The notes beneath the pieces were generated by a model. It did not search any database. It was not told where the DNA came from and was given only the letters and a program-made list of their open reading frames with translations. Below, one piece after another: positions 52,273-61,703 of a stretch of 64,000 nt of DNA. Source of the stretch: BD2-11 sp965221785 (GTDB lineage Bacteria; Gemmatimonadota; Gemmatimonadetes; Longimicrobiales; Gaopeijiaceae); the NCBI GenBank assembly GCA_965221785.1, contig CBDCSR010000002.1, positions 1,054,001 through 1,118,000 on the forward strand, written 5' to 3'. Position numbers and translations under genes: made by a program. Position 1 is the stretch's first letter; every line of letters starts with the position of its first letter.

Positions 52273-52944
52273 CTACATCAGGCCATCCTGGGCCAGGGAG
52301 CGAAACGCCTCTCCCGCGATGATCACGTGGTCGAGCACCGGTATCCCCACTGTGCGGCCCGCCGCCGACAGCTGCCGGGTGACCTCGCGGTCCTCGGCGG
52401 AGGGTGACGGGTTTCCGGATGGGTGGTTGTGCACCAGAATCACCGCTGCCGCGCTCTCCACGATCGCCTCCCGCAAAACCTCGCGCGGATGGATGAGAGA
52501 GGCATCCAGGATTCCACGCGTGATCAGCACCTCGCGCAGCACGGTGTGCTGGCTGTTGAGCAGAAGAGCGTGAAACTCCTCGTGGCGCAGATCGCGCAAC
52601 CGGGGAGCCATGCGCGCATAGATATCGCCGGGCCCGCGAATCGGGTCGCGGGGGGCAAGGCGCTCCCTGACGCCCCGCCGACCCAGTTCCAGCGCTGCCA
52701 ACACACGGGCGGCGGTCGCCCCCCCGACACCGGCGACACCCTCGAGGAGCCCGGCCGGAGCCGATCCCATGCGCGCCAGCGATCCTCCGCAACGCTGCAG
52801 CAGGGCGTCCGCCACGTCCATTGCGCTCGCGCCCCTGGTTCCGCTGCCCACCACGAGCGAAAGCAGCTCCCGCGTCGCCAGCCCATGGACGCCCACTTCC
52901 CGGAGGCGTTCGCGCGGACGGTCGCCGCGCGGCCATTCGCGCAT
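52273..52944 (-). CDS. radC: RadC/MPN family JAMM-domain protein
   Basis: This 223-residue protein has helix-hairpin-helix elements (LLEGVAGVGGATAARVLAAL) and a C-terminal JAMM/MPN metalloprotease-like domain with the metal ligands H-x-H-x10-D in VILVHNHPSGNPSPSAED. The historical repair role of RadC has not held up; the actual substrate is unknown. ATG 52944 lies 14 nt behind the secA stop, better than an upstream frame inside secA. It precedes rel by 150 nt. Confidence 0.9.
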   Translation of the reverse strand: MREWPRGDRPRERLREVGVHGLATRELLSLVVGSGTRGASAMDVADALLQRCGGSLARMGSAPAGLLEGVAGVGGATAARVLAALELGRRGVRERLAPRDPIRGPGDIYARMAPRLRDLRHEEFHALLLNSQHTVLREVLITRGILDASLIHPREVLREAIVESAAAVILVHNHPSGNPSPSAEDREVTRQLSAAGRTVGIPVLDHVIIAGEAFRSLAQDGLM

Positions 52945-52958
52945 CGGGCGCCGGGTTG

Positions 52959-55900
52959 TCAGGTGGCGCGCCCCTGGCAGCACTTCTTGTATTTCTTCCC
53001 CGAGCCGCAGGGACAAGGATCGTTGCGCCCCGGGCGGGCCTCGACGGTGATCGGCCGGGACTTGCGCGCCTCCCCGCGGTTGGTGGCCAGGGTGGATACG
53101 TCTGTTGCGGAACCAGCAGCGGCGCGCGCGCTCCGGGCGATGCCGGTCGTATCGACTCGTCCCGGCACGCCCGCCCGGCGGGAGACCGGAGCAGCCGGCC
53201 GCGCGCGGGTGGTGGCGGCCGACGTCTCCTGCGGGCCCGTATAGGTGAGGCGCTGGCCTCCCACCGGGCGCCGCCGGACCATCGGCTGCTGCTCGACCCG
53301 CGCGCGCAGGATGAGCGACGCCAGCGTCTTGCGCAGATCATGCATGAGGTCCACAAACATGTCGTAGGCCTCTTTCTTGTATTCGACCAGGGGGTCCTTC
53401 TGCCCCCAGCTGCGGTAGGAAATGGACGCCTTGAGGTGGTCGAGGTCGTACAGGTGATCCTTCCACTTCTGGTCGATCACCGACAGCAGGATGTAGGAGG
53501 TGACGCGTTCCGCCGTCTCGCCGAAGCCCTCCAGCTTGCGCTGGAAGGCGTCCCTTCCGGCCTGGTTTACAAGTTCCGCCAGGTCCTCGTGGTCCAGATC
53601 CGGAACCGACTCGTCCCCGTCGGGCAGGTCGCTCACCAGCACCAGGAATTCGAGCAGCAGACGGTTTTTGAGTCCCGCCAGGTCCCACTCCTCCTCGGCG
53701 CTGGAGGCGGGCACATACTCGTCCAGCGTGCTCCCGAGGGCGTATTCGATCATCTCCCAGATCTCGCCCTTGAGATCCTCTCCTCCCTCCAGCGCGAACA
53801 GGCGCAGGTCGTAGATGACCTCGCGCTGCTGGTTCATGACATCGTCGTAGTCGAGGAGCCGCTTGCGCGCCTCGAAGTTGTTCCCCTCGACGCGCATCTG
53901 GGCCCTGCCGATCGAGCGCGTGACCAGGGGATGCGCGATCACCTCACCCTCCTCGGCGCCGAGCTTCTCCATGGCGCCCGCCACGCGGTCCGACATGAAC
54001 AGACGCATCAGGTCGTCTTCGAGCGAGAGGAAAAACTGCGAGGTTCCCGGGTCGCCCTGGCGTCCGGCGCGCCCCCTGAGCTGGCGATCGATGCGGCGCG
54101 AGTCGTGCCGCGCCGATCCGAGAATGTGGAGGCCGCCGATTTCGACGACGAAGTCGTCCGGCTTCTTCTCCAGGTCCACGGTGACCCGGCGTGGATCGAC
54201 CGGATAGAGTTCGTCCAGTTCGAGCCCGCGGGTACGCGCCCAGCCCACGGTGCGCGCGTCCTTGACCCCCTCGCCCAGTTTGATGTCGGTGCCGCGGCCG
54301 GCCATGTTGGTGGCGATGGTCACCGCCCCCGGGCGTCCCGCCTCGGCCACAATCTCCGCCTCCCGGAGGTGCTGTTTGGCGTTGAGCACGTTGTGACGGA
54401 TGCCGCGTCGCTTGAGCATGCGGGAGAGCGTCTCCGAGACATCCACGTTCGTGGTACCGACCAGCACGGGCAGCTCCAGCCGGTTGAAATGCTGGATCTC
54501 ATCCATGAGCGCGTTGTACTTCTCGCGCACCGTGCGGAAGATGAGGTCGTCGCGGTCATCCCGGATGACCGCCCGGTTGGTCGGGATCACCATCACGTCC
54601 AGGCCGTAGATCTGGTGGAATTCGTTCTCCTCCGTCTCCGCGGTTCCGGTCATCCCCGCCAGCTTGTCGTACATGCGGAAGTAGTTCTGAATGGTGATGG
54701 TGGCGAGCGTCTGGGTCTCGCCCCGCACCTCCACGCCCTCCTTCGCCTCCACCGCCTGATGCAGCCCGTCGCTCCACCGCCGGCCCGGCATCTGCCGCCC
54801 GGTGAACTCGTCCACGATCACCACCGCGCCGTTCTCGCCGAGGATGTACTGCTCGTTGCGATGATAGAGCGCGTATGCCTTCAGCAACTGGTGAATGACG
54901 TGGATCTTCTGGCTCTTGGTCGCGTACTCGCCCTCGAGCTCCTGAATGCGCTCCCGCCGGTTGTCCACCGAGAGCGTCTCGTCTTGCTCGAGCTCGCCCA
55001 TTTCCTCGGAGAGATCCGGCACCACGAAGGCTTCGGGATCTCCCGGTGACAGCGTGTCCAGTCCCTTGTCCGAGAGGTGCACGTTGTGCCCCTTCTCATC
55101 CATCGCGAACAGGAGGAGTTCGTCGATCTCGTGCAGGCGCTTCTCGCGCATGTAGTCGCCTTCGACCTTCTGCACCAGCTTCTGAATCCCCGGATCCTCG
55201 GCGAAGAGCTTGAGCAGGCGCTTGTTCTTCGGGGTCCCCCGCTTGACCGCCAGCAGGCTCTCGCCGGCGGCGTGCTCGTTGCCCGCCTCCAGTTCACGGT
55301 GCGCCGCGGCTACCAGCTCACCCGTGATCTTCGACTGCTGCCGATAGAGCCTTCCCACCAGCGGCGCCATCTGCTTGAACGGCGTCGAAGTGTCGCGCCC
55401 GACAGGTCCGGAGATGATCAGCGGCGTTCGAGCCTCGTCGATGAGGATGGAGTCCACCTCGTCGATGATCGCGAAGGGATGCCCGCGCTGTACCCGCTGC
55501 GCCAGGTCGTGGACCATGTTGTCGCGCAGGTAGTCGAACCCGAACTCGTTGTTGGTCCCGTAGGTGATGTCCGCCAGGTACGCCTGCCGCCGCTCCTCCG
55601 AACCGGGCTGGTGCTCGTCGATCACATCCGTGGTGAGCCCCAGCGACTCGTAGATGTAGCCCATCCACTGGGCGTCGCGGCGAGCCAGGTAGGAGTTGAC
55701 GGTGACGAGGTGCGCTCCCCTCCCGGCGAGGGAGTTCAGGTAGAGCGGCATCGTCGCCACCAGGGTCTTGCCTTCACCGGTGGCCATTTCGGCGGCCTTC
55801 CCCTGGTGGAGCGCGATCGCTCCGATCAACTGGACATCGTACGGGATCATGTCCCAGACCAGGTCGTGCCCGGTCACCCGCACCCTGGACCCGACGAGCC

Positions 55901-56258
55901 TCCGGCAGGCCTCCTTGACGACGGCAAAGGCCTCGGGAAGGATGTCGTCGAGAGCCTCTTCGAGTTCGGCGAGGTAGTCCTTGTCGAGTTCGGCGATCCT
56001 GAGGCCGAGGCTCTCCCGCTCGGACGGGTCCTGGGACCGACTCTTGCGTTCACGAAGGTCCTGGGCCTCGTCCAGAACGGGACCTGTCCGTTCCTGGATA
56101 CGCGCACGGAACTCGTCCGTCTTGCCGCGCAGCTCGTCCCGCGAGACCCCGGACAGACCCTCGTATATCTCGTTGATCTCGTCGACCAGGGGCTGGAGCT
56201 TCCGCGCTTCCCGGGCGTGCCGATCTCCGAATACCTTCCTGGCGAAAGCCTTGATCAT
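52959..56258 (-). CDS. secA: Preprotein translocase ATPase SecA
   Basis: This 1099-residue motor drives secretion through SecYEG. Walker A MATGEGKT is at 158-165, the Walker B region is FAIIDEVDSILIDEARTP, and motif VI is RRIDRQLRGRAGRQGDPG. Compared with E. coli SecA (901 residues) it has extra length around 320-440 (KRGTPKNKRLLKLFAEDPGI) and a long low-complexity linker before the C-terminal SEC-C zinc motif CPCGSGKKYKKCC. ATG 56258 overlaps the nadD stop (ATGA). Complete. Confidence 0.98.
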   Translation of the reverse strand: MIKAFARKVFGDRHAREARKLQPLVDEINEIYEGLSGVSRDELRGKTDEFRARIQERTGPVLDEAQDLRERKSRSQDPSERESLGLRIAELDKDYLAELEEALDDILPEAFAVVKEACRRLVGSRVRVTGHDLVWDMIPYDVQLIGAIALHQGKAAEMATGEGKTLVATMPLYLNSLAGRGAHLVTVNSYLARRDAQWMGYIYESLGLTTDVIDEHQPGSEERRQAYLADITYGTNNEFGFDYLRDNMVHDLAQRVQRGHPFAIIDEVDSILIDEARTPLIISGPVGRDTSTPFKQMAPLVGRLYRQQSKITGELVAAAHRELEAGNEHAAGESLLAVKRGTPKNKRLLKLFAEDPGIQKLVQKVEGDYMREKRLHEIDELLLFAMDEKGHNVHLSDKGLDTLSPGDPEAFVVPDLSEEMGELEQDETLSVDNRRERIQELEGEYATKSQKIHVIHQLLKAYALYHRNEQYILGENGAVVIVDEFTGRQMPGRRWSDGLHQAVEAKEGVEVRGETQTLATITIQNYFRMYDKLAGMTGTAETEENEFHQIYGLDVMVIPTNRAVIRDDRDDLIFRTVREKYNALMDEIQHFNRLELPVLVGTTNVDVSETLSRMLKRRGIRHNVLNAKQHLREAEIVAEAGRPGAVTIATNMAGRGTDIKLGEGVKDARTVGWARTRGLELDELYPVDPRRVTVDLEKKPDDFVVEIGGLHILGSARHDSRRIDRQLRGRAGRQGDPGTSQFFLSLEDDLMRLFMSDRVAGAMEKLGAEEGEVIAHPLVTRSIGRAQMRVEGNNFEARKRLLDYDDVMNQQREVIYDLRLFALEGGEDLKGEIWEMIEYALGSTLDEYVPASSAEEEWDLAGLKNRLLLEFLVLVSDLPDGDESVPDLDHEDLAELVNQAGRDAFQRKLEGFGETAERVTSYILLSVIDQKWKDHLYDLDHLKASISYRSWGQKDPLVEYKKEAYDMFVDLMHDLRKTLASLILRARVEQQPMVRRRPVGGQRLTYTGPQETSAATTRARPAAPVSRRAGVPGRVDTTGIARSARAAAGSATDVSTLATNRGEARKSRPITVEARPGRNDPCPCGSGKKYKKCCQGRAT

Positions 56259-56953
56259 CGTTCAGTCCAGCGCGTCGCGCGCGTCATGGCATGGCGGCGA
56301 CCGGCTCCGGCGGCGCCGGAGGCCACCCCTCCGGCCGCCATGTACGTGCGGTCCGCGTGCGGGTACAGCCCCTCCCGCTCCACGATGGCGCGGACCGGAT
56401 CGGGCACCAGGTACCGAAGCCGGCGTCCCTCGACGAGCCGGGTCCGAATCTCGCTCGACGAGACGTCGATCCGCGTGACGGGCAACTGCTCATGTTCCAC
56501 TCCGGGGGACGCAACCCGTCCGAAGGCGCCGCCACCGGGCACCATGACAACGACCCGTGCCAGGCGCGCGATCTCGTCGGGTTCCCGCCAGCTGCGGAAG
56601 GCCGCCGCCTGATCGAGGCCGATCAGCAGGAAGAGGCGGGTCGCGGGATCGGCGCTCACAAGCTCCCGCAACGTGTCGACCGTATAGGATCGGCCCTTCC
56701 GGCGAACCTCCCGGTCGCTGACCCGAAAGCGTTGGTCGCCGGCCACGGCCGCCCTGGTCATCTCCAGGCGAACCTCGGGCGCCGACAGTCGCCAGGGGCG
56801 CTTGTGGGGAGGATGCCCGCACGGAATCCAGACGACGCGGTGCACGGGAAGAGCGTCGAAGGCGTCCTGCGCAACCGTCAGGTGCCCGATGTGCGGCGGG
56901 TCGAAGGTTCCCCCGAAGAGCGCGATGCCCCCGGAGGCGCGCTCATCCGACAT
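56255..56953 (-). CDS. nadD: Nicotinate-nucleotide adenylyltransferase
   Basis: This 232-residue enzyme makes NaAD from nicotinate mononucleotide and ATP. The nucleotidyltransferase signature GGTFDPPHIGH is at 14-24, and the SSSEIRTRL motif (I-S-S-T-x-I-R type) is near 185. WIPCGHPPHKRP and LIGLDQAAAFRSW are also typical. ATG 56953 lies inside the bamD tail, giving an 11-nt overlap. A basic C-terminal extension (about 215-232) precedes secA. Confidence 0.93.
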   Translation of the reverse strand: MSDERASGGIALFGGTFDPPHIGHLTVAQDAFDALPVHRVVWIPCGHPPHKRPWRLSAPEVRLEMTRAAVAGDQRFRVSDREVRRKGRSYTVDTLRELVSADPATRLFLLIGLDQAAAFRSWREPDEIARLARVVVMVPGGGAFGRVASPGVEHEQLPVTRIDVSSSEIRTRLVEGRRLRYLVPDPVRAIVEREGLYPHADRTYMAAGGVASGAAGAGRRHAMTRATRWTER

Positions 56954-57698
56954 CACGGACCTCCTCCGCTTCCGGTGAATCCGGATACCGGTCAAGCAGC
57001 CTCTGGCGCGCCTCGGTCGCCTCTTCTTCGTACTCCAGGCGCTGGTAGGTGCGATAGATGAAGAGCAGGGCGGCCGGGGCCGCGGTGGTATCGGGAAAGT
57101 CCTCGAGCGCCTGCTCGAAGTAGATGAGTCCGGAATCCAGCAGGCTGCGCCGGAAGTAGAACTCGCCCCGGTTGACGTCCCTCCACGCCAGCTTCTCCAC
57201 CATGACACTGCGGATGGAATCGGCTTCCGAGGCCTCCGCCGTCCCCGGATAGTCGAGCGTTACCGCCTGGCAGGACGACAGCGCCTGCACGGTATACTGC
57301 TGGTCCCGGTCGAGGATCGGAGACAGGCGCGAGTGCGACCGGCACAGCCCCAGCGCCGCGTCGGTCATGAGTTCATGGGTCGGATACGTGCTCGAAAAGC
57401 GAACAAATTCGGAGTTGGCGGTGATGTAGTCACCCTTGTTGAGATAGGCCTGCGCCAGCAGCATGCGGGCCTCGGCCATCTGATCGAAGCCCGGCGCTCC
57501 CTGCACCAGCCTCTCAAGCGCCGTCACGGCTTCATCCCAGTCCTCGCGATCGAACGCCTCCTGCGAATACTCGAGGAGTTGAGAGGCGGTCAATCCAAAA
57601 TAGGGCGGGGTGGATGAGCAGGCGGCACCCAGGCATACGACCAGTGCGAACAGCACCGAGGTGCGCCCGCTGCTGTACGCGCGACTTCCGCTCGTCAT
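56943..57698 (-). CDS. bamD: Outer-membrane assembly lipoprotein BamD
   Basis: This 251-residue lipoprotein of the beta-barrel assembly machine has a signal with Cys27 (SVLFALVVCLGAAC). Five TPR-like repeats follow: SQEAFDREDWDEAVTALERL, ARMLLAQAYLNKGDYITANS, SEFVRFSSTYPTHELMTDAA, FYFRRSLLDSGLIYFEQALE and LFIYRTYQRLEYEEEATEAR. ATG 57698 is preceded by AGGAGAA about 12 nt away. BamA is not in the window. The nadD start lies in the last codons. Confidence 0.92.
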   Translation of the reverse strand: MTSGSRAYSSGRTSVLFALVVCLGAACSSTPPYFGLTASQLLEYSQEAFDREDWDEAVTALERLVQGAPGFDQMAEARMLLAQAYLNKGDYITANSEFVRFSSTYPTHELMTDAALGLCRSHSRLSPILDRDQQYTVQALSSCQAVTLDYPGTAEASEADSIRSVMVEKLAWRDVNRGEFYFRRSLLDSGLIYFEQALEDFPDTTAAPAALLFIYRTYQRLEYEEEATEARQRLLDRYPDSPEAEEVRDVG

Positions 57699-57721
57699 CG
57701 GCACCGAATTCTCCTGAAAAG

Positions 57722-57744
57722 CACCAACGCTGGTTCCCTTGGTG
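57722..57744 (-). terminator. Possible terminator or attenuator between the DegT gene and bamD
   Basis: On the minus strand CACCAA and TTGGTG form a 6-bp stem with an 11-nt loop, followed by CTTTTC and then the ribosome site of bamD. A second small inverted repeat, GGATGAGTCATCC, overlaps the stop of the DegT gene. The stem is short, so the effect may be weak. Confidence 0.35.
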
Positions 57745-57786
57745 AAGGATCGCGAAAGAAGGCGGGCGCGTCCATGAACGGATGAC

Positions 57787-58923
57787 TCATCCTGCCCGGT
57801 AAAAGTCGCGAATCGCCCGCGCGACCCGTGTTGCACGCTCCGCCCCGAGTTCCGGGAACACGGGAAGGCTGACCACCTCACCGCACGCAGCCTCGGCCAC
57901 CGGAAGATCGCCGGGACGATAGCCGAGTTCCGCGAAGCAGGGCTGCAGGTGAAGCGGTCGCGGATAGTAAAGCCCGGTCTCCAGTCCTCTCTGGCGCAGG
58001 TGGTTCCGAAGCCGGTCCCTCTCGCGCGCCCGAATGGTGTATTGATGGTAGGTGTGGAAGTTCCCGGACCGAACCACGGGGCGGAGGACGCCGGAGATCC
58101 CGGCCAGCATCTCGTCGTATACTGCGGCGTTGGTCCGGCGGGCCTCCGTCCAGCCGGTCAGCCGGGGCAGCTTGGCGTGCAGCACCGCGGCCTGCAGGGC
58201 ATCCAGGCGGCTGTTCACGCCGACCGCGTCGTAGCGCCCACCGTTCACCCCTCCGTGCGCGCGCAGCCTGCGAAGCCGCCGCGCGAGCGCGTCGTCGTCG
58301 GTGACGATCAGGCCGCCATCGCCGAATCCTCCCAGGTTCTTGGTGGGAAAGAAGCTGACGGTCCCCGCCGTTCCGGAAGCCCCTGCGAACGCGATCTCAC
58401 CTCCGGGCGTCCGCTGCCAGGCGCCGAGTGCCTGGGCCGCGTCTTCGACCACCCGGGCATCCCGTTCACGCGCGAGCTCGAGCAATTCGGCCATGGGGGC
58501 CATCTGCCCGAACAGATGCACGGGAAGAACGACCCGGGTGCGATCGCTCCAGCACGCGCGCACGGTGTCCGCATCCAGGTTGAAGGTCTCCGCGTCCACG
58601 TCGCAGAAGACCGGGCGGAGGCCGGCGTTCCATACCGCTCCGGCGGTCCCGAAGAAGGTAAAGGCGGGCACGATCACCTCGTCGGAACGACCGAACCCGA
58701 GGGAGCGCAACACGAGCCAGATGGCGTCGGTGCCGTTGGCGCATCCCACGGCGTGACGCACGCCGACCCGCTCCGCCACGGCTTCCTCGAACGCCTCGAC
58801 CGCAGGTCCCAGCACGAATCTCTGGCTTTCGACCACCTCGGCCAGCGCGCGATCGATCTCCGCCCGCATGGTGTCGTACTGCGCCGGCAGGTCGACCAAT
58901 GGAGTGTGTGTCAGCACGCCCAC
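57787..58923 (-). CDS. DegT/DnrJ/EryC1/StrS sugar aminotransferase
   Basis: This 378-residue PLP enzyme of fold type I transaminates keto-sugar nucleotides. The Schiff-base lysine K195 lies in SFFPTKNLGGFGDGG, the cofactor motif VVEDAAQALGAW starts near 158, and VPAFTFFGTAGAVWNAG is at 85-101. The GTG start overlaps the TPR lipoprotein stop by 13 nt. A nucleotide-sugar dehydrogenase is encoded 1 kb upstream, so both may work on an amino-sugar acid for the cell envelope. No 3-ketosugar oxidase or acetyltransferase is nearby, so the product is not defined. Confidence 0.9.
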   Translation of the reverse strand: MGVLTHTPLVDLPAQYDTMRAEIDRALAEVVESQRFVLGPAVEAFEEAVAERVGVRHAVGCANGTDAIWLVLRSLGFGRSDEVIVPAFTFFGTAGAVWNAGLRPVFCDVDAETFNLDADTVRACWSDRTRVVLPVHLFGQMAPMAELLELARERDARVVEDAAQALGAWQRTPGGEIAFAGASGTAGTVSFFPTKNLGGFGDGGLIVTDDDALARRLRRLRAHGGVNGGRYDAVGVNSRLDALQAAVLHAKLPRLTGWTEARRTNAAVYDEMLAGISGVLRPVVRSGNFHTYHQYTIRARERDRLRNHLRQRGLETGLYYPRPLHLQPCFAELGYRPGDLPVAEAACGEVVSLPVFPELGAERATRVARAIRDFYRAG

Positions 58924-59924
58924 TCAAGATCTTCCGGCCATCCCGGGGGCCCGCCGCGCCGAGTTTCCTCCCCCGCCATCGCCCCACGACCGCGGTCGTC
59001 GCCGACGGACACCCCGAAGCGCAGCTGGTCGATCCAGTGCTCGGCTCGCCGGGCGAGCGCCCGTGACGCCGACGGATCCTCCCGCGCTGCCCCCCCGAAA
59101 GCATCCACGGCCTCGTCGCAGCGGGCGAAGGACACCAGCAGTTCGCCCAGCTCGAAATAGGCCCGGGCAAGGTGGGTCCGGGGTTCACCCCGAGCCACGG
59201 TTTCCTGCATCAGGGTCAGGGCCCCCTCGTGGTCGCCGTCATCCCGGAATTCCTGCGCGAGGTCGTAAGAGCATTTGCCGATGTGCCATCCGGCATCCCG
59301 CTGCTGCCGTGTCGGCACGGTCTCCTCGAACCGCCGGTAGAAGGCGAGGGCGGACTCGCAGGCCCCCACTTCCTCGTAGGCGAGCGCGGTTTCGTACAGC
59401 ACCTCCGGCACCGAGTCACCCGAGAGGGCGCGCTGGAAGAAGACGAGCGCGCGCGCGTGTTCTCCGTTGGCCGCATAGTGCGATGCCAGGGGAAAGGCCA
59501 GACGGGCAAAGTTGACATCGGGATTGAGTTCCGCGGCGGCTTCGAGTGCGGACGCCAGGGCAAAGCGATCCGCCTGCTGCTGGCCGGTGCGCGCCAGACG
59601 AACCAGGTCGGAGACCGCCTGGTCGACCAGATCGGGCTCGATCTCGATGGCGCGCCGGTAGGCCTGCCTGGCTTCGTCCACTCGCCCGAGGCGGGCGTAG
59701 GCATGCGCCACGCGCAGATGTGCGTCCGCGGAGTTGGCTCCAGGGCGCACGGCCAGCCGGTATTCGGCGAGCGCTTCCTCGTAGTCGCCATGCGCCCAGG
59801 CCTGGTCACCGCGCAGAGTCGCGCCGTCCTCGGCAGCGCGCGTCACGCAGGCGGATGCCGCGACGGCGATCAGGCAACCCCGCCACAGCCACCCCGCGAC
59901 CTTGTCTCTTCCGTGCTCAAACAT
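58911..59924 (-). CDS. Tetratricopeptide-repeat lipoprotein
   Basis: This exported protein has about 337 residues. The signal is GCLIAVAASAC with a lipobox. At least six TPR-like helix pairs follow: WAHGDYEEALAEYRLAVRPG, AHLRVAHAYARLGRVDEARQ, EPDLVDQAVSDLVRLARTG, ANGEHARALVFFQRALSG and LYETALAYEEVGACESALAF. ATG 59924 has AGGGGAC upstream; a longer frame runs into the dehydrogenase. It is placed between two sugar-nucleotide genes, so a scaffold role in polysaccharide export is possible but unproven. Confidence 0.7.
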   Translation of the reverse strand: MFEHGRDKVAGWLWRGCLIAVAASACVTRAAEDGATLRGDQAWAHGDYEEALAEYRLAVRPGANSADAHLRVAHAYARLGRVDEARQAYRRAIEIEPDLVDQAVSDLVRLARTGQQQADRFALASALEAAAELNPDVNFARLAFPLASHYAANGEHARALVFFQRALSGDSVPEVLYETALAYEEVGACESALAFYRRFEETVPTRQQRDAGWHIGKCSYDLAQEFRDDGDHEGALTLMQETVARGEPRTHLARAYFELGELLVSFARCDEAVDAFGGAAREDPSASRALARRAEHWIDQLRFGVSVGDDRGRGAMAGEETRRGGPPGWPEDLEWAC

Positions 59925-59991
59925 GCGTCCCCTACCGGGATCGCGCCCCACAGGTTCCGGGACGGAGGCCGCGTCGCATCGGCCGAGGCGA

Positions 59992-61341
59992 CTAGGCGAG
60001 GCCACCCTTCACGATCCACCCAACCCCGCGGCGCGACGCCGCCCGCGCGTTCGTGCCCGCCGTGGCGTTGCGGGCGTCCACCAGCACCCTCGATTTCGCC
60101 ACGATTTCGCGCATGTCGAAGCAGGAGTGGTCGGTCAGGATCAACACCACATCCGCCTGACCCAGCAGGGAAGGCGTCAGCGCAACCGATTCCCGCAGCC
60201 CCGTCCGCTCGTCGTTGAGGAACGGCACGTGGGGATCGTGGTAGAGGACGCCGGCGCCCGCGGCCTCCAGCAGCTCTATGATGTAGAGCGCCGGTGATTC
60301 CCGTACGTCGTCGATGTCCTTCTTGTACGCGACCCCCAGAATGGCCACGGTGGAGCCCCTGACCGCCTTGCCCTCGTCGTTCAGGGCGTCGCGAACCTGG
60401 TCGACGACGAATCGAGGCATGCTTGCGTTGATCTCCGAAGCCAGTTCGATGAAGCGGGTGCGGAAGTCGAGCGTGCGCATTTTCCAGGACAGATAGTGGG
60501 GATCGACGGGAATGCAATGCCCGCCGAGGCCGGGACCCGGGACGAAGCGCATGAACCCGAAGGGCTTGGTGCCAGCCGCCTCGACCACTTCCCAGATGTC
60601 CACGCCCAGCCGGTCGGCGATGAGGGCGGTCTCGTTCACCAGCCCGATGTTCACCGCCCGGAAGGTGTTCTCCAGGATCTTGCTGAGTTCGGCCACTTCC
60701 GCGCTGGACACCGGCACCATGCGGTCGATGAAGCGGCTGTAGCACGCCGCGCCGGCCGCCGTGCACCGGGTCGTCACCCCCCCGATCACCTTGGGCGTGT
60801 TGCGTGTCGTCCAGACCTTGTTTCCCGGATCCGTTCGCTCCGGCGAAAAACAGAGGAAGAAGTCCTCCCCCACCACCAATCCGCTCTTCGCCAGCTCTCC
60901 GAGAATCACTTCGCGGGTCGTGCCGGGATAGGTGGTCGATTCCAGCACCACCAACTGGCCGCGGCGCAGGCCCGCGCCAACGGCGGAGGCGGCCGCCAGG
61001 ATGAAGGAAATGTCCGGGTCACGGGTCTTCGACAGCGGAGTCGGGACGGTGATGGCGATGACATCGCACTCCCCGAGGCGCGACATGTCGGCGGTCGCGC
61101 GCAGCACGCCTGCCCCGGCAAGTGCAGCCACGCGACGCGAGGGAACGTCCCCGATATGGCTCGTGCCCGCGTTGACCCCGTCCACGACGGACTCGTCGAT
61201 GTCGAACCCGATGACGCGTATCCCGGCTTCGCTGACGATGGTGGCAAGGGGCAGTCCAACATAGCCGAGGCCGATCACCCCCATGGTGAGGTTGCCGGAA
61301 CGGAAGTGCTCCAGCATCGGGTCATGCGTTCGGCCGTTCAT
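59992..61341 (-). CDS. Nucleotide-sugar dehydrogenase (UDP-GlcNAc/ManNAc or UDP-glucose type)
   Basis: This 449-residue enzyme oxidises C6 of a UDP-sugar to the acid with two NAD+. The Rossmann motif GVIGLGYVGLPLA is at 21-33, TVPTPLSKTRDPDISFI and ESTTYPGTTREV follow, the central FRAVNIGLVNETALI helix is typical, and the catalytic Cys lies in GPGLGGHCIPVDP. The family features favour the WbpA/UDP-GlcNAc or UDP-ManNAc branch over UDP-glucose dehydrogenase, but this is not certain. It starts at ATG 61341 behind rpmB. Confidence 0.9.
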   Translation of the reverse strand: MNGRTHDPMLEHFRSGNLTMGVIGLGYVGLPLATIVSEAGIRVIGFDIDESVVDGVNAGTSHIGDVPSRRVAALAGAGVLRATADMSRLGECDVIAITVPTPLSKTRDPDISFILAAASAVGAGLRRGQLVVLESTTYPGTTREVILGELAKSGLVVGEDFFLCFSPERTDPGNKVWTTRNTPKVIGGVTTRCTAAGAACYSRFIDRMVPVSSAEVAELSKILENTFRAVNIGLVNETALIADRLGVDIWEVVEAAGTKPFGFMRFVPGPGLGGHCIPVDPHYLSWKMRTLDFRTRFIELASEINASMPRFVVDQVRDALNDEGKAVRGSTVAILGVAYKKDIDDVRESPALYIIELLEAAGAGVLYHDPHVPFLNDERTGLRESVALTPSLLGQADVVLILTDHSCFDMREIVAKSRVLVDARNATAGTNARAASRRGVGWIVKGGLA

Positions 61342-61399
61342 GCCCCGGGTCCGGATTCCCGGACCGCCCAGGAAGGGCGTTCGATGGGCGGGAACCCGG

Positions 61400-61618
61400 T
61401 CAGGCTTTCGCGCTCGGTTGGAACCGCGGCGCCTTCCTGACCATTCCGGCGGAAATGCAGCGGGTGCACACGCGAACCTTTCGGCGCCGCCCGCGGTCGT
61501 CGAGGACGCGCACGGTCTGGAGGTTCGGAAGCCATCGGCGCCGGGTCTTGTTGTGGGCGTGACTCACGTTGTTGCCGGTCGCGGGCCCCTTGTCGCACAG
61601 TTTACACACTTTCGCCAT
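61400..61618 (-). CDS. rpmB: 50S ribosomal protein L28
   Basis: This 72-residue large-subunit protein has the form that carries zinc-binding cysteines: C5, C8, C51 and C54 (MAKVCKLCDKGP, RVCTRC). The central NVSHAHNKTRRRWLPNLQ is the L28 signature. ATG 61618 is the only credible start. It lies between an unrecognised gene and the dehydrogenase, away from the large ribosomal operon end at rplQ. Confidence 0.97.
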   Translation of the reverse strand: MAKVCKLCDKGPATGNNVSHAHNKTRRRWLPNLQTVRVLDDRGRRRKVRVCTRCISAGMVRKAPRFQPSAKA

Positions 61619-61703
61619 CTGCTCGCCTGATCCGTTGACCGCCGAAGCGGAGCTTCCCGTTTTCCTGTGGTCCCAAAACCGTCGCTGCGGGTACGACGAG
61701 GGG

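Noticed and set aside
57770..57800. GGATGAGTCATCC as a third copy of the post-stop motif
   Set aside because: Only the palindromic core resembles the dnaJ/rpoA motif; the flank CAGTCCGT is missing and it overlaps the stop codon itself.
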